A program made the position numbers and the translations under genes. The notes below the pieces were generated by a model. The model made no database searches. It was not told the DNA's origin and saw nothing but the letters and a program-made list of their open reading frames with translations. From NCBI RefSeq assembly GCF_001426485.1, contig NZ_LMET01000001.1, forward strand, positions 119,466 to 183,465: DNA of 64,000 nucleotides, read 5' to 3'. This document shows, piece by piece, positions 42,973-51,861 of this stretch. Source of the stretch: Aeromicrobium sp. Root472D3 (GTDB taxonomy: Bacteria > Actinomycetota > Actinomycetes > Propionibacteriales > Nocardioidaceae). Every line of letters begins with the position of its first letter. Within the stretch, counting starts at the first letter, position 1.

Positions 42973-43010
42973 CCCAGGTTCACCCCGAGAACTTCCGGGG
43001 TGAACCTGGG
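42973..43010 (-). terminator. fba terminator
   Basis: Perfect 15-bp arms CCCAGGTTCACCCCG (42973-42987) and complement (42996-43010), eight-base loop, 17 bases after the fba stop. The arm GGTTCACC also occurs in the hairpin at 42444. Confidence 0.8.
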
Positions 43011-43027
43011 AATCGGCGACCCGGGGG

Positions 43028-44047
43028 TCAGAGCGAGGTGCCGGCGCTCCGCAGGGCCGTGCACGCCTCGGCCACGCGGGCGGACATGCCGGCCTCGGCG
43101 GCCTTGCCCCACGCGCGAGGGTCGTACTGCTTCTTGTTGCCGACCTCGCCGTCGACCTTCAGGACGCCGTCGTAGTTGCTCAGCATCCAGCCCGCGATCG
43201 GACGCGTGAACGCGTACTGCGTGTCGGTGTCGACGTTCATCTTGACGACGCCGTAGTCGACGGCCGCCGAGATCTCCTCGGGCAGCGAGCCCGAGCCGCC
43301 GTGGAACACCAGGTCGAAGGGCGACTCCTTGCCGTACTTGCCGGCGACGGCCTCCTGCGCGGCCTTCAGGATCTCGGGCTTCAGCGTCACGTTGCCGGGC
43401 TTGTACACGCCGTGGACGTTGCCGAACGTCAGCGCCGTCAGGTAGCGGCCCTTCTCGCCGAGGCCCAGCGCCTCGGCCGTGGCCAGCGCGTCCTCGGGCG
43501 TCGTGTAGAGGTGCTCGCCCATGCCACCCTCGACGCCGTCCTCCTCGCCGCCGACGATGCCGATCTCGACCTCGAGGATGATGCGGGCGGCAGCGGCGGC
43601 GGCCAGCAGCTCCTGCGCGATCTGCAGGTTCTCGTCGAGCGGCACGGCCGAGCCGTCCCACATGTGCGACTGGAAGTAGGGCAGTCCGCCGGCGTCGACC
43701 CGCTCCTGGGAGGCGGCGATCAGCGGACGCACGAAGTCGTCCAGCTTGTCCTTGGGGCAGTGGTCGGTGTGCAGCGCGACGTTGACCGGGTACTTCTTGG
43801 CGACCTCCTGGGCGAACGCCGCGAACGCGAGCGAGCCGGAGACCATGTTCTTGACGGTCGGGCCCGAGAAGTAGTCGGCGCCACCCGTCGAGACCTGGAT
43901 GATGCCGTCGCTCTCGGCCTCGGCGAACCCGGCGAGGGCGGCGTTGATGGTCTGCGACGACGAGACGTTGATCGCCGGGTAGGCGTACGACTCGCGCTTG
44001 GCCTTGTCGAGCATCTCGGCGTAGACCTCGGGTGTGGCGACGGGCAT
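43028..44047 (-). CDS. fba: class II fructose-bisphosphate aldolase
   Basis: A 339-residue zinc-dependent aldolase of glycolysis and gluconeogenesis (FBP to DHAP plus G3P). Zinc and substrate residues are visible in ALHTDHCPKDK, LEVEIGIVGGEEDGVEG, FGNVHGVYKPGN and VFHGGSGSLPEE, and VKMNVDTDTQYAF near the end. The length and the GGEEDG loop fit the FbaA-type class IIA enzyme. ATG at 44047 with GGAG eight bases upstream, a normal leadered start. Neighbour DUF3151 is the usual actinomycete partner. Confidence 0.95.
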   Translation of the reverse strand: MPVATPEVYAEMLDKAKRESYAYPAINVSSSQTINAALAGFAEAESDGIIQVSTGGADYFSGPTVKNMVSGSLAFAAFAQEVAKKYPVNVALHTDHCPKDKLDDFVRPLIAASQERVDAGGLPYFQSHMWDGSAVPLDENLQIAQELLAAAAAARIILEVEIGIVGGEEDGVEGGMGEHLYTTPEDALATAEALGLGEKGRYLTALTFGNVHGVYKPGNVTLKPEILKAAQEAVAGKYGKESPFDLVFHGGSGSLPEEISAAVDYGVVKMNVDTDTQYAFTRPIAGWMLSNYDGVLKVDGEVGNKKQYDPRAWGKAAEAGMSARVAEACTALRSAGTSL

Positions 44048-44112
44048 GCGAACTCCAGTGGGTAGAGGGGGCGGCCCCGCCAGTATTCCAGTTGATCCGT
44101 GTCGGGGACGGA

Positions 44113-45477
44113 CTACCCTGCGAGCGCCTTGACGGCGGCCCGCGCCGCGACCTGGATAGGGCTCCACACCGACGAGAACGGCGGCGCGTACGCGAGGTCG
44201 AGCATCACGACGTCGTCGACGGTCATGCCCGCGACGACGGCCGTGGCCGCGACGTCGATGCGCAGCGCAGCGTCCTCGGCGCCGACGATCTGGGCGCCGA
44301 GCAGCCGCCGGGTCGACCGGTCGGCGACCATCAGCACCGTCATGCTGCCGGCCCCCGGCATGTAGCCGGCCCAGTTCGACGTCTCCTTCGACACCACGAC
44401 GGGGTCGAAGCCGGCGTCGCGCGCCTGCTTTTCGCCCAGACCGGTACGGGAGATCTCGAGCGAGCAGAACTTGGTGATCGCGGTCTGCACGACGCCCGGG
44501 AACGTCAGCCGCGGCTCCTCGCCCAGCAGGTCGGCGGCGAGGCTGTCGGCCGCGACCATGCCCTGCTTGTTGGCGTGCGTGCCCAACGGCAGGTGGATCA
44601 GCTCGCCGGTGGTGCGGTCGCGCGTGACGACGCAGTCGCCGGCGGCCCAGATGTCGTCGAAGCCCTCGACCCGCTGACGGTCGTCCACGACGATGCCGCC
44701 CTTCGCGCCCAGCGGCAGCCCCGCGTCGTCCGCGAGCGACGACCGCGCCGATACCCCGAGGCCCAGGATCACGAGGTCGGCCGGCAGGGTGCCGTCGTCG
44801 GTCTCGACCCCCGCGACGCGGCCCGAGTCGTCGAGCGCGAAGCCCTCGACGTCGACGCCGGTGCGCAGGTGGATGCCGCGCTTCTTCATGGCCTCGGCGA
44901 CCTGGTCGCCGAGCTCGGCCTCGATGATCGGCATGACGGTCGGTGCCCGCTCGACGACGGTCGTGTCGAATCCGCGCGCGACGCACGCCTCGGCCATCTC
45001 GAGCCCGATGTAGCCGCTGCCCACCACGACGACGTGCCGCGGCTGCTTCGCGAGCTCGTCGAGGATCACCTGGCCGTCGTCGAGCGACTGGACGCCGTGG
45101 ATGCCGTCGCCGTCGATGCCCGGCAGGTCGGGGCGCAGGGGCTCGGCACCCGTCGCGATCACCAGCCGGTCGTACGGCACGGGATCGCCGTCGCGGACCG
45201 ACACGGTCCGTGCCGCGGGATCGATCGCGGTCGCCTCGACGCCCAGGCGGACGTCGATGCCGTTCTCGCGGTGCTTCTCCGGCGATCGGGCGACGAGGTC
45301 GTCGGCCGAGTCGACGTCGCCGGCGACCCAGTAGGGGATGCCGCAGGCCGAGTACGACGTCCAGGTGCCGCGCTCGAGGACGATGACCTCGTCGTCGTCG
45401 CCGAGGCGCTTCCGCACGCCCGACGCGACCGACATGCCGGCTGCGTCCCCACCGATGACGACCACGCGAGAGCTCAT
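44113..45477 (-). CDS. FAD-dependent CoA-disulfide reductase-like oxidoreductase
   Basis: A 454-residue flavoprotein disulfide reductase of the CoADR/NADH oxidase/persulfide reductase group. The FAD motif VVIGGDAAGMS opens the chain; the single redox Cys45 lies in SYSACGIPYW, the mark of this group; NAD(P) loop VVVGSGYIGLEMAEA near 150; second FAD block GFDDIWAAGDCV. The dimerisation domain ends in DVVMLDLAYAPPFSSVWSP. No rhodanese domain. Substrate could be CoA disulfide, persulfides or oxygen; sequence does not decide. ATG with TAGGCT six bases upstream (leaderless). Confidence 0.87.
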   Translation of the reverse strand: MSSRVVVIGGDAAGMSVASGVRKRLGDDDEVIVLERGTWTSYSACGIPYWVAGDVDSADDLVARSPEKHRENGIDVRLGVEATAIDPAARTVSVRDGDPVPYDRLVIATGAEPLRPDLPGIDGDGIHGVQSLDDGQVILDELAKQPRHVVVVGSGYIGLEMAEACVARGFDTTVVERAPTVMPIIEAELGDQVAEAMKKRGIHLRTGVDVEGFALDDSGRVAGVETDDGTLPADLVILGLGVSARSSLADDAGLPLGAKGGIVVDDRQRVEGFDDIWAAGDCVVTRDRTTGELIHLPLGTHANKQGMVAADSLAADLLGEEPRLTFPGVVQTAITKFCSLEISRTGLGEKQARDAGFDPVVVSKETSNWAGYMPGAGSMTVLMVADRSTRRLLGAQIVGAEDAALRIDVAATAVVAGMTVDDVVMLDLAYAPPFSSVWSPIQVAARAAVKALAG

Positions 45478-45489
45478 GCGTCGAGCCTA
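45478..45489 (-). promoter_or_regulatory. leaderless promoter of the CoA-disulfide-reductase-like gene
   Basis: TAGGCT (45489-45484 on the minus strand) and six bases (CGACGC) precede the ATG at 45477. Confidence 0.6.
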
Positions 45490-45561
45490 GGGGCACCCCG
45501 CGAGTGGCGCAGGATGGTCGGCTGCCGCACCGCGGCCCGCCAGCCCTGCGCCGCTCGCGGG

Positions 45562-46185
45562 TCAGGGCGTGGCGTGCTGGCGGATCCAGGCGTGCATCGC
45601 GATCGCGGCGGCGGCGCCGGCGTTGATCGACCGCGTCGACCCGAACTGCGCGATCGACAGGGTCTGCTCGCTGACCTCCCGCGCCTCGGCCGACAGGCCC
45701 GGACCCTCCTGGCCGAACAGCAGGACGCACGCCGCGGGCAGCGTCGCCGACTCGATCGGCACCGATCCCTCGACGTTGTCGATGCCCAGCACCGGCAGAC
45801 CCTCGCCGGCGGCCCACCGCGCGAAGACGTCGACCGACTCGTGGTGCCGCACGTGCTGGTACCGGTCGGTCACCATCGCGCCGCGACGGTTCCAGCGCCG
45901 GCGGCCCACGATGTGCACCTCGGCCACCGCGAAGGCGTTGGCCGTGCGCACGATCGAGCCGATGTTGAAGTCGTGCTGCCAGTTCTCGATCGCGACGTGC
46001 AGGGGGTGCCGGCGTCGGTCGAGGTCGGCGACGATCGCCTCGAGCGTCCAGTAGCGGTAGCCGTCGACGACGTTGCGCCGGTCGCCGCCGGCCAGCAGCT
46101 CGGGGTCGTAGTGGTCGCCCGCTGGCCACTCCCCCGGCCACGGCCCGACGCCCACCGGCTCCGTGGGCCCGGTCGGCTCGCTCAT
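45562..46185 (-). CDS. TrmH/SpoU family RNA 2'-O-methyltransferase
   Basis: A 207-residue SPOUT methyltransferase acting on tRNA or rRNA ribose with AdoMet. Motif 1 is [14 protein letters not shown], motif 2 [12 protein letters not shown], motif 3 [19 protein letters not shown]; the trefoil knot elements are all present. The proline/acid-rich first 35 residues are extra and probably disordered. ATG overlaps the pyrE stop by four bases (ATGA, 46182-46185), so it is translationally coupled to pyrE. The exact RNA target is unknown. Confidence 0.88.
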   Translation of the reverse strand: MSEPTGPTEPVGVGPWPGEWPAGDHYDPELLAGGDRRNVVDGYRYWTLEAIVADLDRRRHPLHVAIENWQHDFNIGSIVRTANAFAVAEVHIVGRRRWNRRGAMVTDRYQHVRHHESVDVFARWAAGEGLPVLGIDNVEGSVPIESATLPAACVLLFGQEGPGLSAEAREVSEQTLSIAQFGSTRSINAGAAAAIAMHAWIRQHATP

Positions 46186-46832
46186 GCGGAGACGCCGAAC
46201 TCCTCGCGGTAGGCCCGCACGGATCCGAGGTGCTCGGCGTGCCGTCCGGTCTGCTCGACGAACTCGATGATCTGGTCGAACGTGATGATCGAGACGACCG
46301 GCACGCCGAAGTCGCGTGCGACCTCCTGGATCGCCGAGAGCTCGCTGTCCGCCCCCCGCTCCTGCCGGTCGACCGCGACGACGATGCCCGCCAGGGTGGC
46401 CCCCGCGGCGGACACGATCTGCTCGACCTCGCGGATCGCGGTGCCGGCCGTGATGACGTCGTCGACGACCAGCGTGCGGCCCCGCAGCGGGGAGCCGACG
46501 ATCGACCCGCCCTCGCCGTGGTCCTTGGCCTCCTTGCGGTTGAAGCACCACGGCACGTCGAGGTCGTGGTGAGCCGACAGCTGCACCGCCGCCGCCGACG
46601 CGATCGGGATGCCCTTGTAGGCCGGGCCCATCAGGACGTCGAACGCCAGACCGCTCTCGACGATGGCGTCGGCGTAGAACCGACCGAGGTCCGCGAGCCG
46701 GGCGCCCGTGTCGAACAGGCCCGCGTTGAAGAAGTACGGCGACGTGCGCCCCGACTTGAGGGTGAACTCGCCGAAGCGGAGCACCTCGAGATCGAGGGCG
46801 AGCTCGATGAAGTCGCGCTGGTAGTCGTGCAT
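46182..46832 (-). CDS. pyrE: orotate phosphoribosyltransferase
   Basis: A 216-residue enzyme making OMP from orotate and PRPP in pyrimidine synthesis. The PRPP loop [14 protein letters not shown] (about 120-133), [13 protein letters not shown] catalytic loop with lysines, and [10 protein letters not shown] are intact. I chose the ATG at 46832 (MHDYQRDF) over a GTG three codons upstream because TAGGGT lies seven bases before it and the GTG falls within the spacer. Pair pyrE-trmH is common in actinomycetes. The remaining pyrimidine genes are not in this window. Confidence 0.94.
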   Translation of the reverse strand: MHDYQRDFIELALDLEVLRFGEFTLKSGRTSPYFFNAGLFDTGARLADLGRFYADAIVESGLAFDVLMGPAYKGIPIASAAAVQLSAHHDLDVPWCFNRKEAKDHGEGGSIVGSPLRGRTLVVDDVITAGTAIREVEQIVSAAGATLAGIVVAVDRQERGADSELSAIQEVARDFGVPVVSIITFDQIIEFVEQTGRHAEHLGSVRAYREEFGVSA

Positions 46833-46845
46833 GGGCACCACCCTA
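46833..46845 (-). promoter_or_regulatory. leaderless promoter of pyrE
   Basis: TAGGGT (46845-46840 on the minus strand) and seven bases (GGTGCCC) precede the ATG at 46832. Confidence 0.55.
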
Positions 46846-46862
46846 GGCCCCGGTGCGGACGG

Positions 46863-47552
46863 TCAGAGGGCCGTGACGATCTTGCCGGTGCGCTTGTCCT
46901 CGGTGGAGACCAGGTCGCCGATCACGACGCTGCGGTTGCGGGTGTGGAACAGCTCGGAGCACGTCAGCATCGTGATGACCGCCTCGGTCGGACGCTCGCC
47001 GGCCGCGTCGGGGTCGGGCACGCGCTGCAGCGGCCAGCCGACCGAGAAGTCGACCGTGATGGACGTGCCGGAGTTGCGCAGCTTGTACGTGAAGATCCTG
47101 CGGCGCGTCTCGACGACGACCTCGTCGCCCTTCTTGAGCTGGGGGAACTTGGTGAACGGCTCGCCGTGCGTGACGCGGTGGGCCGCGATCGCGAAGTTGC
47201 CGATCTCGCCAGGGTCGGCGCTCTTGGGGTCCCAGCCGACGCCCGAGGCCAGGGCCTTGTCGCCGAAGCCCTTCACGATCGGCTGCTCGTAGTCGCGGCC
47301 GAACCGCTCGACGCGCAGCAACCCGACGTCGTCGCCGTCGACGCCGTTGTCCCAGCTGCTCGAGATCGCCTGCTTGACCTCGGCCTGCTTCTGCTTGGCG
47401 ATGACGTTGGTGCCGTAGTACTGCCACGCGCAGAACAGCAGGAAGCCGATGCCGGCCAGGATCATCGCGATGCCCAGCAGCAGGACGATCCGTCGCACCG
47501 GCCCCGGACGGGACGGTCGCGGTGGCCCGGTGGGCGCGATCGTGGCGGTCAT
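46863..47552 (-). CDS. class E sortase
   Basis: A 229-residue membrane-anchored transpeptidase that links sorting-signal proteins to the cell wall. One transmembrane segment (about 21-44) after a Pro/Arg-rich cytosolic tail. The catalytic set is seen: His125 in AAHRVTHGE, Cys198 in TMLTCSELF, and Arg in HTRNR just after. The TLTC-type motif and gene size fit the class E sortases of actinomycetes. No LPXTG or LAXTG substrate gene is in this window. ATG at 47552; longer in-frame starts are unsupported. GAGAAT lies seven bases before the ATG. Confidence 0.88.
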   Translation of the reverse strand: MTATIAPTGPPRPSRPGPVRRIVLLLGIAMILAGIGFLLFCAWQYYGTNVIAKQKQAEVKQAISSSWDNGVDGDDVGLLRVERFGRDYEQPIVKGFGDKALASGVGWDPKSADPGEIGNFAIAAHRVTHGEPFTKFPQLKKGDEVVVETRRRIFTYKLRNSGTSITVDFSVGWPLQRVPDPDAAGERPTEAVITMLTCSELFHTRNRSVVIGDLVSTEDKRTGKIVTAL

Positions 47553-47565
47553 GGGTTGGATTCTC
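47553..47565 (-). promoter_or_regulatory. possible leaderless promoter of the sortase gene
   Basis: GAGAAT (47565-47560 on the minus strand) and seven bases precede the ATG at 47552. The rest of the 193-base gap holds only the MFS terminator. Confidence 0.35.
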
Positions 47566-47697
47566 CCATCCGGGACGCCGCCGTGCCCGGCCGTCGAGAA
47601 TTTCTCGGCGATTTTCCGCAATCGCCTGCGCGGCTTGCGCGGCCCCTCTATCATCGGAGGTGCAGGGTCGGTGTGCTTCACGCCGTCGGCGCCTGTT

Positions 47698-47737
47698 GTC
47701 GGCCCACCGTTTCACCCCCCGAGAACGGTGGGCCGAC
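47698..47737 (-). terminator. terminator of the MFS transporter gene
   Basis: Perfect 14-bp arms GTCGGCCCACCGTT (47698-47711) and complement (47724-47737), 12-base loop, eight bases after the MFS stop at 47746. Confidence 0.8.
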
Positions 47738-47745
47738 TTATGTCC

Positions 47746-48903
47746 TCACACCGGTCGACCAGAGCGAGTCGTCCGGAACGAGCGGGCCGTGAGCAGGACG
47801 ACCGGGACGGTCACGAGCGGGATCACGAACGCCCACCTCAGGTGGTCCGCCGTCGCCGCGGCCCCGATGAGCCCTCCCCCCAGGATCGCGCCCAGGTAGT
47901 TGGCGATGTTCATCCGCGCGATCGCGACGTCGCGGGCCGCGGGCGGCACCGCCGCCGCGAGCGCCGCGAACGCCAGCGGCGCGAGGATCGCCAGGCCCAG
48001 ACCCGTCACGAAGAAGCCCGCGATCGCGACGACCGGCAGGGGCGAGACCACGACCGTCAGCAGGCCCGCGAGGCCGATGCTCGTCCCGATCGTCACGACC
48101 GCGGCGGCCCCCAGCCGGCGGACGACCAGGTCGCCGCCGAAGCGCGAGACCAGCGCGCCGGCCTGGTAGGCGCCGTAGGCCAGCGGTGCGACGGACGTCG
48201 AGGCGTCGAGGGCGTCCTCGAGGTAGACCGTGCTCCACGTCAGGGTGCCGGTGTCGGCGGCGTAGAACACCAGCACGACCAGGCCGAAGACCAGCACCGG
48301 GCGCCACGGCAGGTCGAGTCCGGCCGACGACAGCCCGGGGTCGTGCTCGCGCGCGTCGACGAAGTGGGGGGCCGCTGCGGTCGAGACGAGCCACGTCACG
48401 GCGGCCACGGCGGCGAGGGACGCCGCGAACGGCACGTCGATCTCGGCGACGCCCGCGGCGTACAGCGCCCCGACGATGCCGCCGACCGACCACAGGCCGT
48501 GGAAGCTCGCCATGATGCTGCGGCCGTGGGCCTCCTGCACGCGGACGCCCTGCATGTTCATGCCGGCGTCGACCGCACCGACGCCGAGCCCGTAGACCAC
48601 GAACGCCACCGCCAGCAGGGGGGTCGACGGCGCGAGCCCGACCAGCAGGGCGCCGGCCCCGATCGTCAGCAGGGCGATGCGGAAGGCCACCGCGCTGGAG
48701 CGGCGCTCGGCGACGACGCCCGCCAGCACGCTGCCGACGCCCGACACGACGGCGACCAGCACGAGGATCGCCGTCAGTCCGCCGTCGTCGATGCCGAAGC
48801 GGTCCTTGATGCGCGGGGCCTGCGTCACGATCGCGGCGAACACCAGCCCCTGCAGGAAGAATCCCGCCGCCACGGCACCGCGGGTCCTGCGAAGGTCGCT
48901 CAT
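47746..48903 (-). CDS. major facilitator superfamily transporter
   Basis: A 385-residue permease with about twelve hydrophobic segments. It resembles the YbjJ/FucP-like sugar-type MFS group: RTRGAVAAGFFLQGLVFAAIVTQAPRIKDRFGIDDG at the start and AGMNMQGVRVQEAHGRSIMASFHGLWSVGG in the middle. Substrate unknown. ATG at 48903 chosen over the ATG at 48912 because the latter lies inside TACGAT (48916-48911), seven bases before the chosen start. Terminated by the hairpin at 47698-47737. No regulator is adjacent. Confidence 0.85.
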   Translation of the reverse strand: MSDLRRTRGAVAAGFFLQGLVFAAIVTQAPRIKDRFGIDDGGLTAILVLVAVVSGVGSVLAGVVAERRSSAVAFRIALLTIGAGALLVGLAPSTPLLAVAFVVYGLGVGAVDAGMNMQGVRVQEAHGRSIMASFHGLWSVGGIVGALYAAGVAEIDVPFAASLAAVAAVTWLVSTAAAPHFVDAREHDPGLSSAGLDLPWRPVLVFGLVVLVFYAADTGTLTWSTVYLEDALDASTSVAPLAYGAYQAGALVSRFGGDLVVRRLGAAAVVTIGTSIGLAGLLTVVVSPLPVVAIAGFFVTGLGLAILAPLAFAALAAAVPPAARDVAIARMNIANYLGAILGGGLIGAAATADHLRWAFVIPLVTVPVVLLTARSFRTTRSGRPV

Positions 48904-48916
48904 CCGCGTCATCGTA
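48904..48916 (-). promoter_or_regulatory. leaderless promoter of the MFS gene
   Basis: TACGAT (48916-48911 on the minus strand) and seven bases (GACGCGG) precede the ATG at 48903. Confidence 0.5.
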
Positions 48917-48935
48917 GGCCGCAGGAGGGGCAGCG

Positions 48936-50198
48936 TCAGCGCATGAAGCCGAGGGGCGCCCGCGCGACCCCCGGGAAGACCTTCGAGAGGTCGAGCGACG
49001 AGAAGCGCGAGCCCAGCACCTCCATCAGGACGGCGCGGTAGTCGGTCGTCATGGCGAGGTCGCCGTCGACCTGCTGGACGGTCCCGAGACCGGGCCAGCG
49101 CGCGTAGTAGCCGCCGACGACTCCGGCGCCGAGGGCCAGGACGGCGTTGCCGTAGCCGTGGTCGACGCCCCGCGAGCCGTTCTCGGTGAGCCGGCGGCCG
49201 AACTCGCTGAGCGTCACGACCGTGACCCGAGAGGCGTCCGGACCGAGGTCGGTGAAGAACGCCGCCAGGCACGCCGCGAGGTCGGCGATGCTGTCCTTGA
49301 CCCGCCACTGCAGGTCGACGTGGTGGTCCCAGCCGCCGGCGTCGACCGCGACGGCCTTGACGCCGACCTTGGCCCGGATGAGCCCGGCGGTCGAGCCGAG
49401 CGCCTCGCCGAGCGCCGAGTACTTCGGGTACGTGACGCCCGACGGCGCGCCAGCACCGACGGCGCTCGCGATGTCGGACGCACGACGGCCGAGCGTCAGC
49501 GCGTCGACGCCGGCGGGCCCGAGGGGGCCTTGGTGGCCGGCGTACTGCGCCTGCAGCGACGACGACACCCGCTGCATCATCGTCGCGTCGGTGTGGAACG
49601 GCAGCTGGAGGTCGTCGAAGCCGCCGGTCGCGAGGCTCGGGGCGGGGCCGACGAGCGATGTCGGGGTGACGGTCGACCCGATCTGCATGCCGTCGAACAG
49701 GTCGGGCGCGGCCGACAGGCCCGAGATCATCCGGTTGATCCAGCCGATGCGCGCCGAGCTGCCGGCGTCGGCGTCCTCGAGCAGCTCCATCGCCTCGAAG
49801 TGGCTGCGGTTGGGCGACGGCAGACCGATCGCGTGCAGCCCCGCGACCTGTCCCGCGGCCCACATGCCCTGCAGCGGCGCGAACGACGGGTGCAGGCCGA
49901 ACGTCGCGTTCGGGCGCAGGAGCCGGTCGTACGCGATCGACGTCGTGGGCCGGGCCGCGTAGTAGGCGGGCTCGGCGTGCGGCACGATCATCGACAGCCC
50001 GTCGGCGCCGCCGCGCAACGACACGACGACCAGGATGTTGCCCTCCGTGGCGCCGTAGACCGTCGACGTCAGGACGTCGCCGAACATCGAGGTCGTGACG
50101 CCCGCCATCGCGGCGAGGCCCGCGGCCTTCAGGATCGATCGCCGGCTCACGCCGTAGTCGTCGCAGCCGCAGACGTCGTCGTTCGGCACCGTGCTCAT
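48936..50198 (-). CDS. Tat-exported DUF1501 protein
   Basis: A 420-residue protein of the DUF1501 family, related in fold to sulfatases/alkaline phosphatases. The N-terminus carries a twin-arginine signal (SRRSILKAAGLAAMAGV, about 18-34), so it leaves the cell folded. Core blocks: LVVVSLRGGADGLSMIVP, HPSFAPLQGMWAAGQVA, NRSHFEAMELLE and the late TLSEFGRRLTENGSRGVDHGYGNAVLALG, where Asp, His and Gly residues likely bind metal. ATG overlaps the stop of the DUF1800 gene (ATGA). DUF1501 and DUF1800 genes are found together in many phyla; their joint function is not known. Confidence 0.88.
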   Translation of the reverse strand: MSTVPNDDVCGCDDYGVSRRSILKAAGLAAMAGVTTSMFGDVLTSTVYGATEGNILVVVSLRGGADGLSMIVPHAEPAYYAARPTTSIAYDRLLRPNATFGLHPSFAPLQGMWAAGQVAGLHAIGLPSPNRSHFEAMELLEDADAGSSARIGWINRMISGLSAAPDLFDGMQIGSTVTPTSLVGPAPSLATGGFDDLQLPFHTDATMMQRVSSSLQAQYAGHQGPLGPAGVDALTLGRRASDIASAVGAGAPSGVTYPKYSALGEALGSTAGLIRAKVGVKAVAVDAGGWDHHVDLQWRVKDSIADLAACLAAFFTDLGPDASRVTVVTLSEFGRRLTENGSRGVDHGYGNAVLALGAGVVGGYYARWPGLGTVQQVDGDLAMTTDYRAVLMEVLGSRFSSLDLSKVFPGVARAPLGFMR

Positions 50199-51661
50199 CG
50201 GAGCATCCCCTCGGGAGCGTTGAGGACCGAGCCGCGCACGACGGTCCACGTCCAGTCGGAGACCGCGGTCGCGTCCTTGAAGCTGCGGCCCTCCGTCGTG
50301 TTCAGGGCGTCGGCGACGCCCTTGCGCAGCGCGGCCGTCGCGGGGCGACCGAGCAGCATGCGCGACTGGTGATCGGTCAGCTGGCCCAGCGTCTGGGGCC
50401 ACGCGGCCGGCATCAGCTCGGCGCGCGCCGGGATCGAGACGTCCTTGGCCCCCCACCAGTTGCCGGCCAGGGCGTAGTGGATGTTCCAGCTGCGGACGAT
50501 GCGGGCCGGCGACGTCCACGTCGTCGACGTCTCGGGGAAGCCGTCGGGGCGGGGCCAGTCGAACTGCTTCTGGCCCACGGTGCCGCTCATCCAGACGACG
50601 TGCCGCGCGAACGCCGCGTCGTCGTCGGCGGCGACGGGCCTGGTGCCCAGCACGCGGGCGCAGTTGACGACGTCCTCGGTCGGGGTGCGGACCTTGAGGC
50701 CCGCCGAGGCTGCGAACTCGGGGTGACGCACCAGGGCGCGCAGCGTCGCGCGGATGTCGGTGTCGGACGCCCGGTAGGCGTCGGCGACGGCCGTCACGAT
50801 CTCGTCGGACGGGGTGTCGGAGACGAACCGCAGGCACAGGCGTCGCGCGAGCCGCCGGGCCGTCGCGGGGTGCCGGGCCAGGTGGTCGAGGTACGCCGCG
50901 ACCACGGGACGTCCGTCGGCCTGGGCGTTCGGGTGCGTGAAGTCCATGACCGAGACGGCGCCGACGTAGTGGTCACGCGGGTCGTAGGAGGCCGCGTACC
51001 CGTCGAACACCTTGACCTTGAAGCCCGTCAGGATGCGCGCCGAGCTCTTGACGTCGGCCTCGTCGTAGCCCGCGGGGCGTCCGACGGTGTACAGCTCGAG
51101 CAGCTCGCGCCCGAGGTTCTCGTTGATGCCGTTCTTGGTGTTGGACGAGTTGTTGAGCCAGCCCGACATCGCGGGGTGGACGATCGCCTCGCGCAGCATC
51201 AGCCGGAAGCGGCCCAGCGCGTGGCGGCGGATCACGTCGTCGAAGGCGGGGCGCCACGGGAACGACCGGTCCTCGCCGGCGGGGATGTAGAGCAGGTTCG
51301 ACCAGAAGTCGGCCATGACCTCCTGCACCTGGCGGCGGGCGACGATCTTGCGGGCGAGGGTGTAGCTCGACAGGTCGTAGCCGAAGTCCCACGCGCTCTT
51401 CTCCTCGCGCGTCACCCGGGCCCAGGCCGCGTCCGGCGTGTCGGCCAGCAGCGGGAACCACGACCTGACACGCGTGCCCGCCGTGTCGACGAGTCGGGTC
51501 GGCGCGAGCTGGCGCTCGAACCACTGCTGCCAGCCCCCGGCGGCCCGCAGGTCGGTCACGACCTGCTCGTCGACGCCGAACGTGAAGCGGCTCGCGACCA
51601 GCTGCTGCCGCGCGTCGAGGGTGGTCGGCACGGAGGCGGACGACAGTCGTGTCGCGCTCAC
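50195..51661 (-). CDS. DUF1800 family protein
   Basis: A 488-residue helical protein of the DUF1800 family, paired with the Tat DUF1501 gene that follows. Family blocks: QQLVASRFTFGVDEQVV, EVMADFWSNLLYIP, FDDVIRRHALGRFRLMLREAIVHPAMSGWLNNSSN, NENLGRELLELYTVG (with conserved Asn/Glu) and RYVSDTPSDE-like LRFVSDTPSDEIV. I see no clear Sec or Tat signal with the GTG start at 51661, which is set by AAGGGGA upstream. It may be carried out with its partner. A -10 at 51800-51795 gives a leader of about 125 bases containing a hairpin. Confidence 0.85.
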   Translation of the reverse strand: MSATRLSSASVPTTLDARQQLVASRFTFGVDEQVVTDLRAAGGWQQWFERQLAPTRLVDTAGTRVRSWFPLLADTPDAAWARVTREEKSAWDFGYDLSSYTLARKIVARRQVQEVMADFWSNLLYIPAGEDRSFPWRPAFDDVIRRHALGRFRLMLREAIVHPAMSGWLNNSSNTKNGINENLGRELLELYTVGRPAGYDEADVKSSARILTGFKVKVFDGYAASYDPRDHYVGAVSVMDFTHPNAQADGRPVVAAYLDHLARHPATARRLARRLCLRFVSDTPSDEIVTAVADAYRASDTDIRATLRALVRHPEFAASAGLKVRTPTEDVVNCARVLGTRPVAADDDAAFARHVVWMSGTVGQKQFDWPRPDGFPETSTTWTSPARIVRSWNIHYALAGNWWGAKDVSIPARAELMPAAWPQTLGQLTDHQSRMLLGRPATAALRKGVADALNTTEGRSFKDATAVSDWTWTVVRGSVLNAPEGMLR

Positions 51662-51708
51662 GGCGATCCCCTTCGGACGGTCCTCCCACGGTCGTGCCGA
51701 CCCACTGC

Positions 51709-51800
51709 GACGTCGGGGCTCCCGTGCCCGACGTCCGGCGCCACGAGGGACTCCCGACCCTCGGCACCGGTCCTGCATGACCTGACCTGGGCCCAGCGTA
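51709..51800 (-). promoter_or_regulatory. promoter and structured leader of the DUF1800-DUF1501 operon
   Basis: TACGCT (51800-51795 on the minus strand) is the best -10. The leader holds a perfect 9-bp hairpin GACGTCGGG/CCCGACGTC (51709-51735) with a nine-base loop. The other 100 bases of the gap show nothing else. Confidence 0.4.
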
Positions 51801-51849
51801 GGACCGGGGAGGGTCGCCCGCACACGAATCGGCCGAGGACGTCCGCGGA

Positions 51850-51861
51850 TACAGTCGGGGG
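51850..51861 (+). promoter_or_regulatory. leaderless promoter of the aminotransferase gene
   Basis: TACAGT (51850-51855) and six bases (CGGGGG) precede the GTG at 51862. Confidence 0.55.

Noticed and set aside
46863-47552. Search for sortase substrates among the secreted proteins of this window
   Set aside because: None of the four exported proteins at 9856, 11219, 36198 and 37339 has an LPXTG/LAXTG motif with hydrophobic tail.
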